A stretch of DNA of 64,000 bases from Pseudoruegeria sp. SHC-113 (GTDB lineage Bacteria; Pseudomonadota; Alphaproteobacteria; Rhodobacterales; Rhodobacteraceae): the NCBI RefSeq assembly GCF_025376885.1, contig NZ_JAHUBR010000001.1, forward strand, positions 496,001 to 560,000, in the 5' to 3' direction. Within the stretch, counting starts at the first letter, position 1; every line of letters starts with the position of its first letter. The notes beneath the pieces were generated by a model. The model was not told where the DNA came from, did not search any database, and worked only from the letters and a program-made list of their open reading frames with translations. A program made the position numbers and the translations under genes. Below, piece by piece: positions 24,422 to 34,007 of the stretch.

Positions 24422-25434
24422 TCCGAGCCGCTCTTGCGCTGCTTGTCAGCCTCTGCGCGTTCCTCCTTGCTCCGGCGCAGGCCAACGCCCATGCGCTGCA
24501 GCCGGGCTATCTGGAACTTCAGGCGCTGGGCGGCGATGACTTCCGCGCGTTCTGGCGCCGCCCCGATGTGCAGGGCGCGCCAATGGCGATCGACGCCCGG
24601 CTGCCCGAAAACTGCACCCTGCGCAGCGGCCCGGCCCCGCAGTTTGATGGCGAAGGCTGGGTCACCCAATGGATCACCGCCTGCCCCGGCGGGCTGGCCG
24701 ATGGCGAGATCTTCATTGAAGGGCTCGCCAACACCCGCACGGATGTTCTGGTGCGCTACGAGATCGAAGCCGGGCAGGGCGAGGCGCAACGGCTCACCGC
24801 ATCAGAGCCCGGCTTCACCGTGCCGCGCGCGCCGGGGCCGGGGGAAATTCTGGCGAGCTACTTCGGCCTCGGGATCGAACACATTCTCGAAGGGCTCGAT
24901 CACCTGCTTTTCGTCTTCGCGCTGCTCCTACTGATCCGGGATCGCTGGCGGCTTCTGGGCGCGGTGACGGCCTTTACCGTGGCGCACAGTGTCACGCTTG
25001 CGGCGGCGGCGCTGGGCTGGCTGATCGTGCCCGGTCCGCCCGTGGAGGCGATCATCGCGCTGTCCATCATGTTCCTTGCCGCAGAGGTGCTGAAAAGCGG
25101 CGACGGGCAGGCGCGGCTCTCGGAGCGGTTTCCCTGGCTCGTGAGCTTCGGCTTCGGCCTTCTGCACGGGCTGGGCTTTGGCAGCGCGCTGCTGGAGATT
25201 GGTCTGCCGCAAAGCGAGATCTGGCTGGCGCTTCTGGCCTTCAACCTTGGGGTGGAGGCCGGGCAGATCCTGTTCATCGCCGTGGTGCTAGCCGCGGGCT
25301 GGCTGCTTGCGCGCGTTTTGCCCGCGCTGCTGGACAAGGCCACGACCCTTGGCGCGACGCTGGCAACAGCGGTGACCTATGCCGTGGGGGGCATCGCGGC
25401 CTATTGGTTCGTGGAGCGGGTGATGGCCTTCTAG
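24418..25434 (+). CDS. HupE/UreJ family membrane protein
   Basis: A 338-residue protein: a signal peptide (to about residue 24), a roughly 110-residue periplasmic domain, then six or seven membrane helices. The membrane part carries the family's His motifs GIEHILEGLDHLLFV, TVAHSVTL and GLLHGLGFGSALLE, suggestive of metal (nickel or cobalt) handling. Longer versions with a periplasmic domain, as here, are not linked to hydrogenase or urease genes; none are nearby. Substrate is therefore open. Confidence 0.82.
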   Translation: MIRAALALLVSLCAFLLAPAQANAHALQPGYLELQALGGDDFRAFWRRPDVQGAPMAIDARLPENCTLRSGPAPQFDGEGWVTQWITACPGGLADGEIFIEGLANTRTDVLVRYEIEAGQGEAQRLTASEPGFTVPRAPGPGEILASYFGLGIEHILEGLDHLLFVFALLLLIRDRWRLLGAVTAFTVAHSVTLAAAALGWLIVPGPPVEAIIALSIMFLAAEVLKSGDGQARLSERFPWLVSFGFGLLHGLGFGSALLEIGLPQSEIWLALLAFNLGVEAGQILFIAVVLAAGWLLARVLPALLDKATTLGATLATAVTYAVGGIAAYWFVERVMAF

Positions 25435-25994
25435 CTGCCGTCCGTTTCCGCAAGCGCTGCGATGATCGCCTTTGCACTGTCGCTGTCCCATTCCGCGTCA
25501 CCGATCAGCCGGGCGATCTCGCGCCCTTCCGGATCCAGCAGGATCGTGACGGGCAGGCCAAGCACGCCGCTTTCGCGCGCCAGCGCCATGTTCGGATCCA
25601 GCAGCACCGGGAGGTGTTGAATCTCAGCCTGTTTGAAGAACTTGTCGATGGCGGGCCTCGGGTTGCGCCCGGTGGCGATGGTTACCACCTCGAAGCGCTC
25701 CCCGCCCAGCTCGGCCTGCAGCCGGTCCAGCGAGGGCATTTCGTGGCGGCAGGGGGCGCACCATGTGGCCCAGAAATTCACCAGCGCGTATTTGCCTTTG
25801 TAGGCCTCAAGCGTCAGCTCCTGCCCCTCGGCATCGGTGAAGGCCTTGACCGAGGCGGGCGCGGGATCGCTGTGGAACATGAGCTTCTTCATGTCGCCCT
25901 CGCGCAGGGCTTCCACCGCAGCCATATCCGCAAAGGCAGCATTTGCACCAAGCGCAAGGGCCGTATAGAGAACGGCGGACCGTAGTAAGCGCAT
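25431..25994 (-). CDS. TlpA-family periplasmic thiol-disulfide oxidoreductase
   Basis: A 187-residue thioredoxin-fold protein with a signal peptide (cleavage near AFA at residues 20-22) and the active site WCAPC (Cys79, Cys82) in a [16 protein letters not shown] context; the cis-Pro is in [12 protein letters not shown]. TlpA-like proteins act as reductants in cytochrome oxidase or cytochrome c assembly. It is divergent from argH, an arrangement I recall as conserved in Rhodobacterales, and its stop overlaps the hupE-like stop by 4 bases. Confidence 0.88.
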   Translation of the reverse strand: MRLLRSAVLYTALALGANAAFADMAAVEALREGDMKKLMFHSDPAPASVKAFTDAEGQELTLEAYKGKYALVNFWATWCAPCRHEMPSLDRLQAELGGERFEVVTIATGRNPRPAIDKFFKQAEIQHLPVLLDPNMALARESGVLGLPVTILLDPEGREIARLIGDAEWDSDSAKAIIAALAETDGS

Positions 25995-26031
25995 TTATCC
26001 CTCCGATGGGCCAGCAAAGGGCCAGACAACC

Positions 26032-27438
26032 ATGACAAACGATACCCCGAAATCCTCTGCCTCCAACGCCATGTGGGGCGGCCGTTTTGCCGCAGGCCCC
26101 GATGCGATCATGGAGGCGATCAACGCCTCGATCGATTTCGACAAGCGGATGGCGGCCCAGGATATTCGCGGGTCCCGTGCCCATGCGGCGATGCTCGCTG
26201 CACAAGGCATCATTACCGATAGCGATGCGGCGGCCATTCGGGAAGGGCTGCTCACGGTGTTGTCAGAAATCGAGGGCGGCGATTTCCCCTTCTCCAAGGC
26301 GCTGGAAGACATCCACATGAACGTGGAAGCCCGCCTGAAAGAGGTGATCGGCGCGCCCGCAGGCCGTTTGCACACGGGCCGCAGCCGCAACGATCAGGTG
26401 GCCACCGATTTCAAACTTTGGGTGCGCGATCAGATGGACGCCGCCATCGAGGGCATCGAAGCCCTGATCCGCGCGCTTCTGGCGCAGGCCGAAGCCGGGG
26501 CGGATTGGGTGATGCCGGGCTTCACCCATCTGCAAACGGCCCAGCCCGTCACATGGGGCCACCACATGATGGCCTATGTTGAGATGTTCGGCCGCGATGT
26601 GAGCCGGTTCCGCGATGCCCGCGCCCGGATGAACGAATCGCCCCTTGGGGCCGCCGCGCTGGCGGGCACGTCCTTCCCCATCGATCGCCACATGACAGCC
26701 GAAGCACTGGGGTTTGACCGCCCCGCCGCCAACTCGCTCGACGCCGTAGCCGATCGCGATTTCGCGCTGGAGTTCCTCTCCTGCTCGACGATCTGTGCCA
26801 TGCACCTGAGCCGTTTCGCCGAGGAACTGGTGATCTGGTCGTCTGCGCAGTTCCGCTTCGTGGTGCTGTCGGATCGTTTCTCCACCGGCTCTTCCATCAT
26901 GCCGCAAAAGAAGAACCCGGACGCCGCCGAGCTGATCCGCGCCAAGATCGGCCGGATCATGGGGGCGATGGTGGGGCTCTTTACGGTGATGAAAGGCCTG
27001 CCGCTGACCTATTCCAAAGACATGCAGGAAGACAAAGAACAGGTGTTTGACGCCGCTGACAGCCTGATGCTCTCGCTCGCCGCGATGACGGGGATGGTCT
27101 CGGACATGACGGCCAACCGCCCCTCGCTGGAGGCCGCCGCCGCGTCCGGCTTCTCCACCGCCACCGATCTGGCCGACTGGCTGGTGCGCTCCCTGAACAT
27201 GCCTTTCCGCGATGCCCACCACGTGACGGGTACGCTTGTGGCCATGGCCGAGAAGAAGGGCTGCGACCTGCCCGACCTGACCTTGGAAGAGATGCAATCG
27301 GTTCACGAATCCATCAACGCCTCTGTATTTGACGTGCTGGGTGTGCATAACTCGGTGGCAAGCCGTCAGAGCTATGGCGGCACCGCGCCGGATCAGGTGC
27401 GCCTACAGATTGCCCGTTGGAAAGAGTTGCTCGGATGA
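26032..27438 (+). CDS. argH: Argininosuccinate lyase
   Basis: A 468-residue enzyme of the fumarase/aspartase superfamily. [11 protein letters not shown] lies near the N-terminus, [13 protein letters not shown] near 120 and the signature [15 protein letters not shown] at about 283-297. It cleaves argininosuccinate to arginine and fumarate, the last step of arginine synthesis. It leads a run of overlapping genes (argH, two lipoproteins, DUF2834, lysA). Confidence 0.96.
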   Translation: MTNDTPKSSASNAMWGGRFAAGPDAIMEAINASIDFDKRMAAQDIRGSRAHAAMLAAQGIITDSDAAAIREGLLTVLSEIEGGDFPFSKALEDIHMNVEARLKEVIGAPAGRLHTGRSRNDQVATDFKLWVRDQMDAAIEGIEALIRALLAQAEAGADWVMPGFTHLQTAQPVTWGHHMMAYVEMFGRDVSRFRDARARMNESPLGAAALAGTSFPIDRHMTAEALGFDRPAANSLDAVADRDFALEFLSCSTICAMHLSRFAEELVIWSSAQFRFVVLSDRFSTGSSIMPQKKNPDAAELIRAKIGRIMGAMVGLFTVMKGLPLTYSKDMQEDKEQVFDAADSLMLSLAAMTGMVSDMTANRPSLEAAAASGFSTATDLADWLVRSLNMPFRDAHHVTGTLVAMAEKKGCDLPDLTLEEMQSVHESINASVFDVLGVHNSVASRQSYGGTAPDQVRLQIARWKELLG

Positions 27439-27734
27439 AACGCCTGTTTGCCCTTGGCCTTGTGGCCCTGCTTGCCGCCTGTAACCCGAACGCCGGTGTC
27501 GGCGTGAGCGGTGGCAGCGGGGATGTCTCGGTCAACGCGGGCGTCTCGGGCAATGTGGGCCAGAACTCCACGGCCTATGTCGGCACTGGTGGCGCGGGTG
27601 TGTCCACGAGCACTGGCGGGAACACCAGCGTTTACGTCGGCACCGATGGCGCCGGGATTTCCGTGGGCACCGGTAACGTGCGCGTCGGCGTGGGCACGGG
27701 CGGCCCGCGCTGGGGCCTTGGCTGGGGCTGGTAA
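27435..27734 (+). CDS. Gly/Ser/Thr/Val-rich small lipoprotein
   Basis: A 99-residue protein with a lipoprotein signal ([16 protein letters not shown]; lipidated Cys at 16). The mature part is a low-complexity repeat of GVSGxxG/VGTGGAG/TSVYVGT blocks, probably beta-structured, ending WGLGWGW. The ATG overlaps the argH stop (ATGA). I do not recognise a named family. The composition suggests a surface or periplasmic structural role, but that is only a guess. Confidence 0.65.
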   Translation: MKRLFALGLVALLAACNPNAGVGVSGGSGDVSVNAGVSGNVGQNSTAYVGTGGAGVSTSTGGNTSVYVGTDGAGISVGTGNVRVGVGTGGPRWGLGWGW

Positions 27735-27735
27735 C

Positions 27736-27897
27736 ATGACGCGCCCCTTCCTGCTGTGTGCCGCGCTCGCGCTGCTTTCTGCCTGTGGCGTGGACGGCCG
27801 ACCAATCCCACCTGCCGGATCCGAGGCGCAGGCCCCAAAGCGGGGGCCGGAGATCACGCTGTCCGGTGAAATCAACGTGGGCGTTGTCGTGGACTGA
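27736..27897 (+). CDS. LptM-like (YifL-type) small lipoprotein
   Basis: A 53-residue lipoprotein: signal MTRPFLLCAALALLSAC with lipidated Cys at 17, then GVDGRPIPP and a short polar tail. Its position between argH and lysA and the CGxxGxPxxP core just after the lipid Cys match the LptM/YifL family, which in E. coli is encoded next to dapF and assists assembly of the LPS translocon LptDE. The core differs (CGVDGRP rather than CGLKGP), so the assignment rests on synteny plus a short motif. It starts 2 bases after the preceding stop codon. Confidence 0.55.
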   Translation: MTRPFLLCAALALLSACGVDGRPIPPAGSEAQAPKRGPEITLSGEINVGVVVD

Positions 27898-27969
27898 CAG
27901 GAGGCAGGGTTTTCGCCCGCCCGCAATGTGCTACCTCTGGGCGATCCAAAGAAACGCCCGGAGCCAACC

Positions 27970-28287
27970 ATGCCCTCGCTGCGCCATGTCTACCTTGCCC
28001 TTGCCGTGATCGGTGCGATCTGGCCGATGTATTACTTTATCAGCTGGTTTCTTGAATTTGGCTTCTCCCTCACGGCCATGGCCGATGCGTGGCATGTGAA
28101 TGATGCCACCAGCGGGCTGGTCTGGGATCTCACCATCGCCGCCGTGGCGCTGACGACCTGGGTCCTGAGCGAAACATACGTGCGCAAAAACTGGATTGCC
28201 CTCTGGGCGATTCCGGCCACCTGGTGTATCGGCGTGAGCTGCGGCTTGCCGCTGTTTCTGTTCCTGCGCACAAGGCCCATTGACTGA
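27970..28287 (+). CDS. DUF2834 membrane protein
   Basis: A 105-residue protein with three probable membrane helices (about 5-25, 48-68, 75-97). The pattern YLALAVIGAIWPMYYFI...LVWDLTIAAVALTTWVLSE resembles the DUF2834 family of unknown function. The ATG at 27970 is reached after a 72-base gap; its stop shares one base with the lysA start. Co-transcription with lysA is likely. Confidence 0.72.
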   Translation: MPSLRHVYLALAVIGAIWPMYYFISWFLEFGFSLTAMADAWHVNDATSGLVWDLTIAAVALTTWVLSETYVRKNWIALWAIPATWCIGVSCGLPLFLFLRTRPID

Positions 28288-29552
28288 TGGATCACTTTCT
28301 TTACCGCGGTGGCGTGCTGCACGCCGAAGACGTGCCCGTTCCCACCATCGCGGCGGCTGTCGGCACGCCTTTCTACGCCTATTCCACCGCCACCCTGCAG
28401 CGCCATTTCCGCCTGTTTGACGAGGCGCTGGACTGGGGCGAACACCTCGTGTGCTTCGCGATGAAATCCAACAGCAATCAGGCCGTGCTGAAGGTGCTGG
28501 CCGAAGCTGGCGCGGGCATGGACGTGGTGAGCGGCGGGGAATACGCCCGCGCCAAGGCGGCCGGTGTGCCGGGCGAGAAGATCGTCTTCTCCGGCGTCGG
28601 CAAGACGCGCGAGGAAATGCGCGCCGCCCTTGAAGGCGGCATCCGCCAGTTCAACGTGGAGAGCGAGCCCGAGATGGTGGCGCTGAACGAGGTCGCGCTG
28701 AGCCTTGGGGTGCGCGCGCCCATCGCCATCCGCGTGAACCCGGATGTGGACGCAAAGACCCACGCCAAGATCGCCACCGGCAAGAGCGAGAACAAATTCG
28801 GCATCCCCATCGCGCGGGCGAGGGAGGTCTACGCCGAGGCCGCCGCCATGAAAGGGCTGGAGGTTGTCGGCATCGATGTACATATCGGCTCCCAGCTCAC
28901 TGAGCTTGAGCCCTTCCGGCTGGCCTATGAGAAGGTCGCTGAACTGACGGGCGTGCTGCGCGAGGCTGGCCACGCCATCCGCCGCCTCGATCTGGGCGGT
29001 GGACTGGGCATCCCCTACGAGCGCTCCAACGCCGCGCCGCCGTTGCCGGTGGAATACGGCGCGCTGGTGAAGGAGACGCTGGGCCATCTGGACTGCGAGA
29101 TCGAGATCGAGCCGGGCCGGCTTATTTCCGGCAACGCCGGGATCCTCGTCTCGGGCGTGATCTACGTGAAGAACGGCGAGGGCCGTGATTTCCTGATCCT
29201 CAATGCGGCGATGAACGATCTGATCCGCCCGGCCATGTATGAGGCCCACCACGACATCGTGCCGGTGGTTGAGCCCGCCCCCGGCGTGGAGCAGCAGCCC
29301 TACGACATCGTCGGCCCCGTCTGCGAAACCGGCGATACCTTCGCCAAGCAGCGCCAGATGCCGCCGCTGTCCGCCGGGGATCTGGTGGCTTTCCGCTCCG
29401 CCGGGGCCTATGGCGCGGTGATGAGCAGCGAGTACAACTCGCGCCCGCTGATCCCGGAAGTGCTCGTGCATGGCGATCAATTCGCCGTAATCCGTTCACG
29501 CCCTACCTATGAAGAAATGATCAGCCGCGATAGCATACCCTCGTGGCTCTGA
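28287..29552 (+). CDS. lysA: Diaminopimelate decarboxylase
   Basis: A 421-residue fold-III PLP enzyme. The PLP lysine lies in CFAMKSNSN (Lys60); HIGSQL, GGGLGIPY and the second-subunit CETGDTF motif complete the active site. It makes L-lysine from meso-diaminopimelate. It follows the DUF2834 gene with a one-base overlap and is followed after 37 bases by the TIGR02302 gene. Confidence 0.95.
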   Translation: MDHFLYRGGVLHAEDVPVPTIAAAVGTPFYAYSTATLQRHFRLFDEALDWGEHLVCFAMKSNSNQAVLKVLAEAGAGMDVVSGGEYARAKAAGVPGEKIVFSGVGKTREEMRAALEGGIRQFNVESEPEMVALNEVALSLGVRAPIAIRVNPDVDAKTHAKIATGKSENKFGIPIARAREVYAEAAAMKGLEVVGIDVHIGSQLTELEPFRLAYEKVAELTGVLREAGHAIRRLDLGGGLGIPYERSNAAPPLPVEYGALVKETLGHLDCEIEIEPGRLISGNAGILVSGVIYVKNGEGRDFLILNAAMNDLIRPAMYEAHHDIVPVVEPAPGVEQQPYDIVGPVCETGDTFAKQRQMPPLSAGDLVAFRSAGAYGAVMSSEYNSRPLIPEVLVHGDQFAVIRSRPTYEEMISRDSIPSWL

Positions 29553-29589
29553 CTGGCGCAGCCGCCCTGCGCCGAACGGAACAGGGAGC

Positions 29590-32196
29590 ATGGCGAACCA
29601 AAGCGAAGGCATCACCCGCGCCCTGAAGGGCATCGGCTGGCCCCTGCGTCTGACGCGCTGGGGCATGGTAGCCGAACGCCTGACGCGGGCGTTTTGGCCG
29701 CTGTGGAGCCTGCTCTTCGCCGGGGCCGGTGCGCTGCTTTTGGGCCTGCATGAGGCGCTGCCGCTCGAACTTCTCTGGATCATTTCTTTCTGCTGGCTCG
29801 TGGCGCTCGTGTTGTTCACAGCGCGCGGCCTGCGCCGCTTCCACTGGCCCACGCTGCCTGAAGCCGAGGCGCGGCTTGATGCAAGCCTGCCGGGCCGCCC
29901 GCTTGCCGCGCTGAAGGACACGCAGGCCATTGGCGCGGGCGATGCCGCGTCTGAAGCCGTCTGGCAGGCCCATGTGGCGCGCATGGCGGCCAAGCTGGAA
30001 GGCGCGAAGGCGGCGGAGCCGGATCTGCGCATGGCCTCGCGCGATCCCTACGCCCTGCGCTACGTAGCGCTTCTGGTTCTGCTCACGGGGCTTCTGTTTG
30101 GCTCTTTCCTGAAAGTCGCCAGCGTGGGCGAGATGGCCCCCGGTGCCGGGGGCGATGGGCTCGCCGCTGCCGGCCCGAGCTGGGAAGGCTGGATCGAGCC
30201 ACCCCGCTATACCGGCCTTCCGAGCCTCTACCTGAATGATCTGCCCGAAGGTGAGATCGTGATCCCGCAGGGCAGCACCGTGACCCTACGGCTCTATGGC
30301 GAGGTCGGCGCGCTGACCGTGGCCGAGACGATCTCCGGCCGCACCGAGATCGCCGAAGGCGCTGCGGAACCGGCGCAATCCTTCACCGTCACCGCGTCTG
30401 GCGCCTTGCGCATCGACGGCGAGGGTGGCGCGCAATGGGATGTCACCATGACGCCCGACACCCCGCCGCGCGTCGAGGTCTCGGGCCTGCCCGAGGATAC
30501 GCTTGGCGGCGAGTTGCGGCAGCCGTTCATTGCCGAGGATGATTACGGCGTTGTTGCCGGGCGGGCGGTGATCGCGCTCGACATGGCCGCGCTGGACCGT
30601 CGCTACGGCCTAAGCGCAGCGCCCGAGCCGCGCGAGGACATCCTACTGGATCTGCCGCTCACGATTTCCGGCGATCGGGCCGGGTTCGAGGAAACGCTGG
30701 TGGACACCTTTGCCGAGCACCCCTGGGCGGGCCTGCCGGTGACGCTCACGCTGGAGGTGGACGACGCCCTTGGTCAGACAGGCCAGAGTGAGGCCGCGCA
30801 GATGGCGCTGCCGGGGCGGCGCTTCTTTGATCCGATGGCCGCCGCGCTGATCGAACAGCGCCGCGATTTGCTCTGGACGCGGGAAAACGCGCCGCGTGTG
30901 GTGCAGCTTCTCAAAGCCGTCACCTACAAGCCCGAGGGCCTCTTCGCGCGGGAGGCAGACTATCTGAAACTGCGCGTCATGATGCGCCGTCTGGAAACGG
31001 CCACGGAGGCTGGGCTCACTGTGGAAGAACGGGACGACTTCGCGCAGGTGCTGTGGGATCTGGCGGTGCAGATCGAGGATGGCGATCTGTCGGATGCGCT
31101 GGAGCGTCTGCGCCGGGCGCAGGATCGGCTCTCGCAGGCGATGCGCGACGGGGCCACCGATCAGGAGATTGCCGAGCTGATGCAGGAGCTGCGCGAGGCG
31201 ATGCAGGATTACATGCGCCAGCTGGCCGAGCAGGCGCAGGAGGGCGGCGAACAGCAGCAGGCCGAGAACGGCCAATCGCAAGAGATCACCGGCGATCAGC
31301 TGCAGGACATGCTCGACCAGATTCAGGAACTGATGGAGCAGGGCCGCATGGCCGAGGCCCAGCAGCTTCTGGATCAGCTGCGCCAGATGATGGAGAATAT
31401 GCAGGTCACCCAAGGCGGGCAGGGACAGCAGAGCCCCGGTCAGGAGGCCATGGAAGGGCTGGCCGACACGCTGCGCCAGCAGCAGGGGCTCTCGGATGAG
31501 GCCTTCCGCGATCTGCAGGAGCAATTCAACCCCAATGCGCAGGCCGGACAGAGCCAGCAGAACGAAGGCCGCAACGGCAGCGAAGGCCGGGGGCAGAGCC
31601 ACGAAGGCCAGGGCCAGGGACAAGGGCAGGGCGAACAGCAGGGCGAAGGCGGCGAACAGCAGCAGGCCGATGGCCAGCAGGGTGAGCAGGGCGGCGATAT
31701 GGCCGGCAATCTTGCCGACCGCCAGCAAGCCCTGCGCAACGAGTTGAACCGCCAGCAGCAGAACCTGCCCGGTGCGGGCACGCCCGAGGGCGATGCCGCA
31801 CGCGAAGCGCTGGGCCGCGCGGGTGATGCGATGGATGGGGCCGAGGAAGCCCTCCGGCAGGACGACCTGCCCGAGGCGCTGGATCGTCAGGCCGAGGCGA
31901 TGGAGGCCCTGCGCGAGGGCATGCGCAACCTTGGCGATGCCATGGCGCAGCAGCAACAGCAGCAGGGCGGCCAGCAGGGCGAGGCGATGGGCAATGCCCA
32001 GCCCAACAACCGCGATCCGCTGGGCCGCGACGCAGGCTCCATGGGCAACGTCGGCACCGACGAGGATCTGCTGCAGGGCGAGGATGTCTACCGCCGCGCC
32101 CGCGATCTGCTAGACGCGCTGCGTGAGAAATCCGGCGAACAGGAACGCCCGAGTTTCGAACTGGACTACTTCAAGCGGCTACTCGACCGCTTCTGA
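29590..32196 (+). CDS. TIGR02302 (DUF4175-like) family membrane protein
   Basis: An 868-residue protein with two N-terminal membrane helices (about 36-75) and a third near 157-173, a periplasmic beta-rich region (about 200-400), and a long C-terminal half extremely rich in Gln, Gly, Glu and Met (about 540-830) built of helical and low-complexity segments. This architecture matches the alphaproteobacterial TIGR02302 family of unknown function, commonly near lysA. The last 18 bases overlap the end of the convergent zinc-ribbon gene. Confidence 0.85.
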   Translation: MANQSEGITRALKGIGWPLRLTRWGMVAERLTRAFWPLWSLLFAGAGALLLGLHEALPLELLWIISFCWLVALVLFTARGLRRFHWPTLPEAEARLDASLPGRPLAALKDTQAIGAGDAASEAVWQAHVARMAAKLEGAKAAEPDLRMASRDPYALRYVALLVLLTGLLFGSFLKVASVGEMAPGAGGDGLAAAGPSWEGWIEPPRYTGLPSLYLNDLPEGEIVIPQGSTVTLRLYGEVGALTVAETISGRTEIAEGAAEPAQSFTVTASGALRIDGEGGAQWDVTMTPDTPPRVEVSGLPEDTLGGELRQPFIAEDDYGVVAGRAVIALDMAALDRRYGLSAAPEPREDILLDLPLTISGDRAGFEETLVDTFAEHPWAGLPVTLTLEVDDALGQTGQSEAAQMALPGRRFFDPMAAALIEQRRDLLWTRENAPRVVQLLKAVTYKPEGLFAREADYLKLRVMMRRLETATEAGLTVEERDDFAQVLWDLAVQIEDGDLSDALERLRRAQDRLSQAMRDGATDQEIAELMQELREAMQDYMRQLAEQAQEGGEQQQAENGQSQEITGDQLQDMLDQIQELMEQGRMAEAQQLLDQLRQMMENMQVTQGGQGQQSPGQEAMEGLADTLRQQQGLSDEAFRDLQEQFNPNAQAGQSQQNEGRNGSEGRGQSHEGQGQGQGQGEQQGEGGEQQQADGQQGEQGGDMAGNLADRQQALRNELNRQQQNLPGAGTPEGDAAREALGRAGDAMDGAEEALRQDDLPEALDRQAEAMEALREGMRNLGDAMAQQQQQQGGQQGEAMGNAQPNNRDPLGRDAGSMGNVGTDEDLLQGEDVYRRARDLLDALREKSGEQERPSFELDYFKRLLDRF

Positions 32197-33165
32197 TCCC
32201 CCGAGGCCCGAGAGCTTCTCTGTCAGGCTTGTCATCCAGCCGTTCAGCGCCACGCGGCTTTCGTTGACCAGATCCACATATTGCCCCATCGCCGCTTCGC
32301 TTTCCGGCACCGTTTGCACGATGGTGGGGGCGTAGGCATAGGCGCAGATCAGGATCACGATCACGAAAATCATCAGGCTGAAGCCGATGCGGAAGCCCCG
32401 GCGCTGCGCGCGCTCGGCCACTTCCGGCTCCACCATCGTGGGCTCCTGCGGGCTGCGCTCCGAGGTGGAGCGCAGGGAGGAGTTGATCTCCTCGATGTCG
32501 GGCAGCAGATCCTTGCGGGTGTCTTCGGTTTCGGGTTCGCTGGGCTCGATCCCGCGCAGCCGCGCGGTGCGTTCCTGCACCGGCGTCATCGGCTCCGCCG
32601 GTGTCGTTTCCGGCTCGCCGAGCCCCAGATCGCCCTGTGTTTCAAGGCCCGATTGCGCTTCGCGCTGGCGGGCGAGGCTTTCGCGCTCGGCCTCTTCCTT
32701 CAGGATGCCAAGGATGGATTCATCCAGCGCCCGCTGGCGCTGCGCCAGAACGGATTGCCCCACGGGCGCACCGGCCTCGGCGTATTCCTCGTCGACCGGT
32801 TCGTCTTCGTCGTCGTAGACGTCCTCATCCGCACCGTCATCGTCGTAGGCGCCGCCGTCATCGTCTTCATAGGACGCATCATCCTCAACGTCGCCCTCAT
32901 CGAACTCCGCCTCTTCCGGCGCATCGGCCTCCGCGTCGTCCGGGGCCACGTCTTCCTGAACGTCGTCCTCGGTGTCCGGCGTGGGGTCCATCGCGGGGCT
33001 CAGCCCCTCTTCGGCCAGTTCCTCGCTCAGCGCCGCGTCCAGATGGGCGGGGCGCTGGAACCACGTGTGGCCGCAATTGGAGCACTGCACATCCCGACCG
33101 TCGTCGGGAATGACCGCGTCATCCACTTCATATTGCGCATCGCAATTTGGGCAAATCAGCCGCAT
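32179..33165 (-). CDS. Zinc-ribbon, acidic, single-pass membrane protein
   Basis: A 328-residue protein. Residues 1-36 form an MJ0042-type zinc ribbon (MRLICPNCDAQYEV, then VQCSNCGHTW, a CxxC-CxxC pair). Residues about 50-130 are extremely acidic (runs of D/E with Y), and a membrane helix lies at about 262-284 before a short C-terminal tail. Similar zinc-ribbon membrane proteins occur next to ftsE in Rhodobacterales; function unknown. The ATG at 33165 was chosen because it starts the ribbon; the upstream frame has no homology. It is divergent from ftsE. Confidence 0.8.
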   Translation of the reverse strand: MRLICPNCDAQYEVDDAVIPDDGRDVQCSNCGHTWFQRPAHLDAALSEELAEEGLSPAMDPTPDTEDDVQEDVAPDDAEADAPEEAEFDEGDVEDDASYEDDDGGAYDDDGADEDVYDDEDEPVDEEYAEAGAPVGQSVLAQRQRALDESILGILKEEAERESLARQREAQSGLETQGDLGLGEPETTPAEPMTPVQERTARLRGIEPSEPETEDTRKDLLPDIEEINSSLRSTSERSPQEPTMVEPEVAERAQRRGFRIGFSLMIFVIVILICAYAYAPTIVQTVPESEAAMGQYVDLVNESRVALNGWMTSLTEKLSGLGGSEAVE

Positions 33166-33329
33166 CGTGCCCCCAGTTCCCGCCGCGCGGGATTGTTTTT
33201 TCTCGTTGGCCCCTAATTTCGCCAATCCTATCAAAAGGGTGCGCGAATTCAAAGGATTTGCGCAGGCTTCCATTGAAACCGGGCGCGGGCTTCGGCAAAA
33301 GTGACGCACAACCGACGGAGTGAAGACGC

Positions 33330-34007
33330 GTGATAGACCTGCAAGGGGTGGCCTACAGTTACAGCGGGCGGGAGCTGTTTTCCAACGTGTCCCTCTCGAT
33401 CACGCCGGGATCGTTCCACTTCCTCACCGGCCCCTCCGGCGCGGGCAAAACCACGCTGCTGAAGCTGTGCTACCTTGAGCTGATGGCCACCTCCGGCAAG
33501 GTCAAGGTGTTCGGGCGCGATGCCGGCCAGATGAGCCGGGACGACATCGCCCGCAGCCGGGGCCGCATCGGTGTGGTGCATCAGGATTGCCAGTTCCTCG
33601 ACCATCTGCCGGTGCTGGAGAACGTCGCCCTGCCGCTGACCGTTTCTGGCAAGGATCCCGAGAAGGCGCGGGAGGATCTGACATCGCTTCTGGCTTGGGT
33701 CGGGCTGACCCATCAGGCCGATCGTCGCCCGCCGGAGCTTTCGGGCGGCGAACGCCAGCGCGCAGCACTCGCCCGTGCCGTGATCAACGCGCCCGACGTG
33801 ATCCTTGCCGATGAGCCCACGGGCAACGTCGATTGGGAGATGAGCCAGCGGTTGCTGTCGCTTCTGGTGGAGCTGAACCGCATGGGCACCGCGATCATCG
33901 TGGCCACCCACGACATGAACCTGATCCGCGCCGCCAAGGCGCAGGTGAACACGCGCACGCTGCGGATCTCGGAGCGCAGGCTTGTATCAGCGGGGGCAGA
34001 CCTGTGA
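33330..34007 (+). CDS. ftsE: Cell division ATP-binding protein FtsE
   Basis: A 225-residue ABC ATPase: Walker A GPSGAGKTT (34-42), Q-loop VVHQDCQFLDHLPV, signature LSGGERQR, Walker B VILADEPTGNVD and the switch ATHD. The Q-loop and NVDW context mark FtsE rather than a generic LolD. With FtsX it forms the divisome ABC complex that activates peptidoglycan hydrolases. The GTG start follows GGAGTGAA. It overlaps ftsX (GTGA). Confidence 0.93.
   Translation: MIDLQGVAYSYSGRELFSNVSLSITPGSFHFLTGPSGAGKTTLLKLCYLELMATSGKVKVFGRDAGQMSRDDIARSRGRIGVVHQDCQFLDHLPVLENVALPLTVSGKDPEKAREDLTSLLAWVGLTHQADRRPPELSGGERQRAALARAVINAPDVILADEPTGNVDWEMSQRLLSLLVELNRMGTAIIVATHDMNLIRAAKAQVNTRTLRISERRLVSAGADL

Noticed and set aside
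24418-25434. HupE as evidence of a hydrogenase cluster
   Set aside because: No hydrogenase structural or maturation genes are present nearby; the long form with a periplasmic domain is not hydrogenase-specific.
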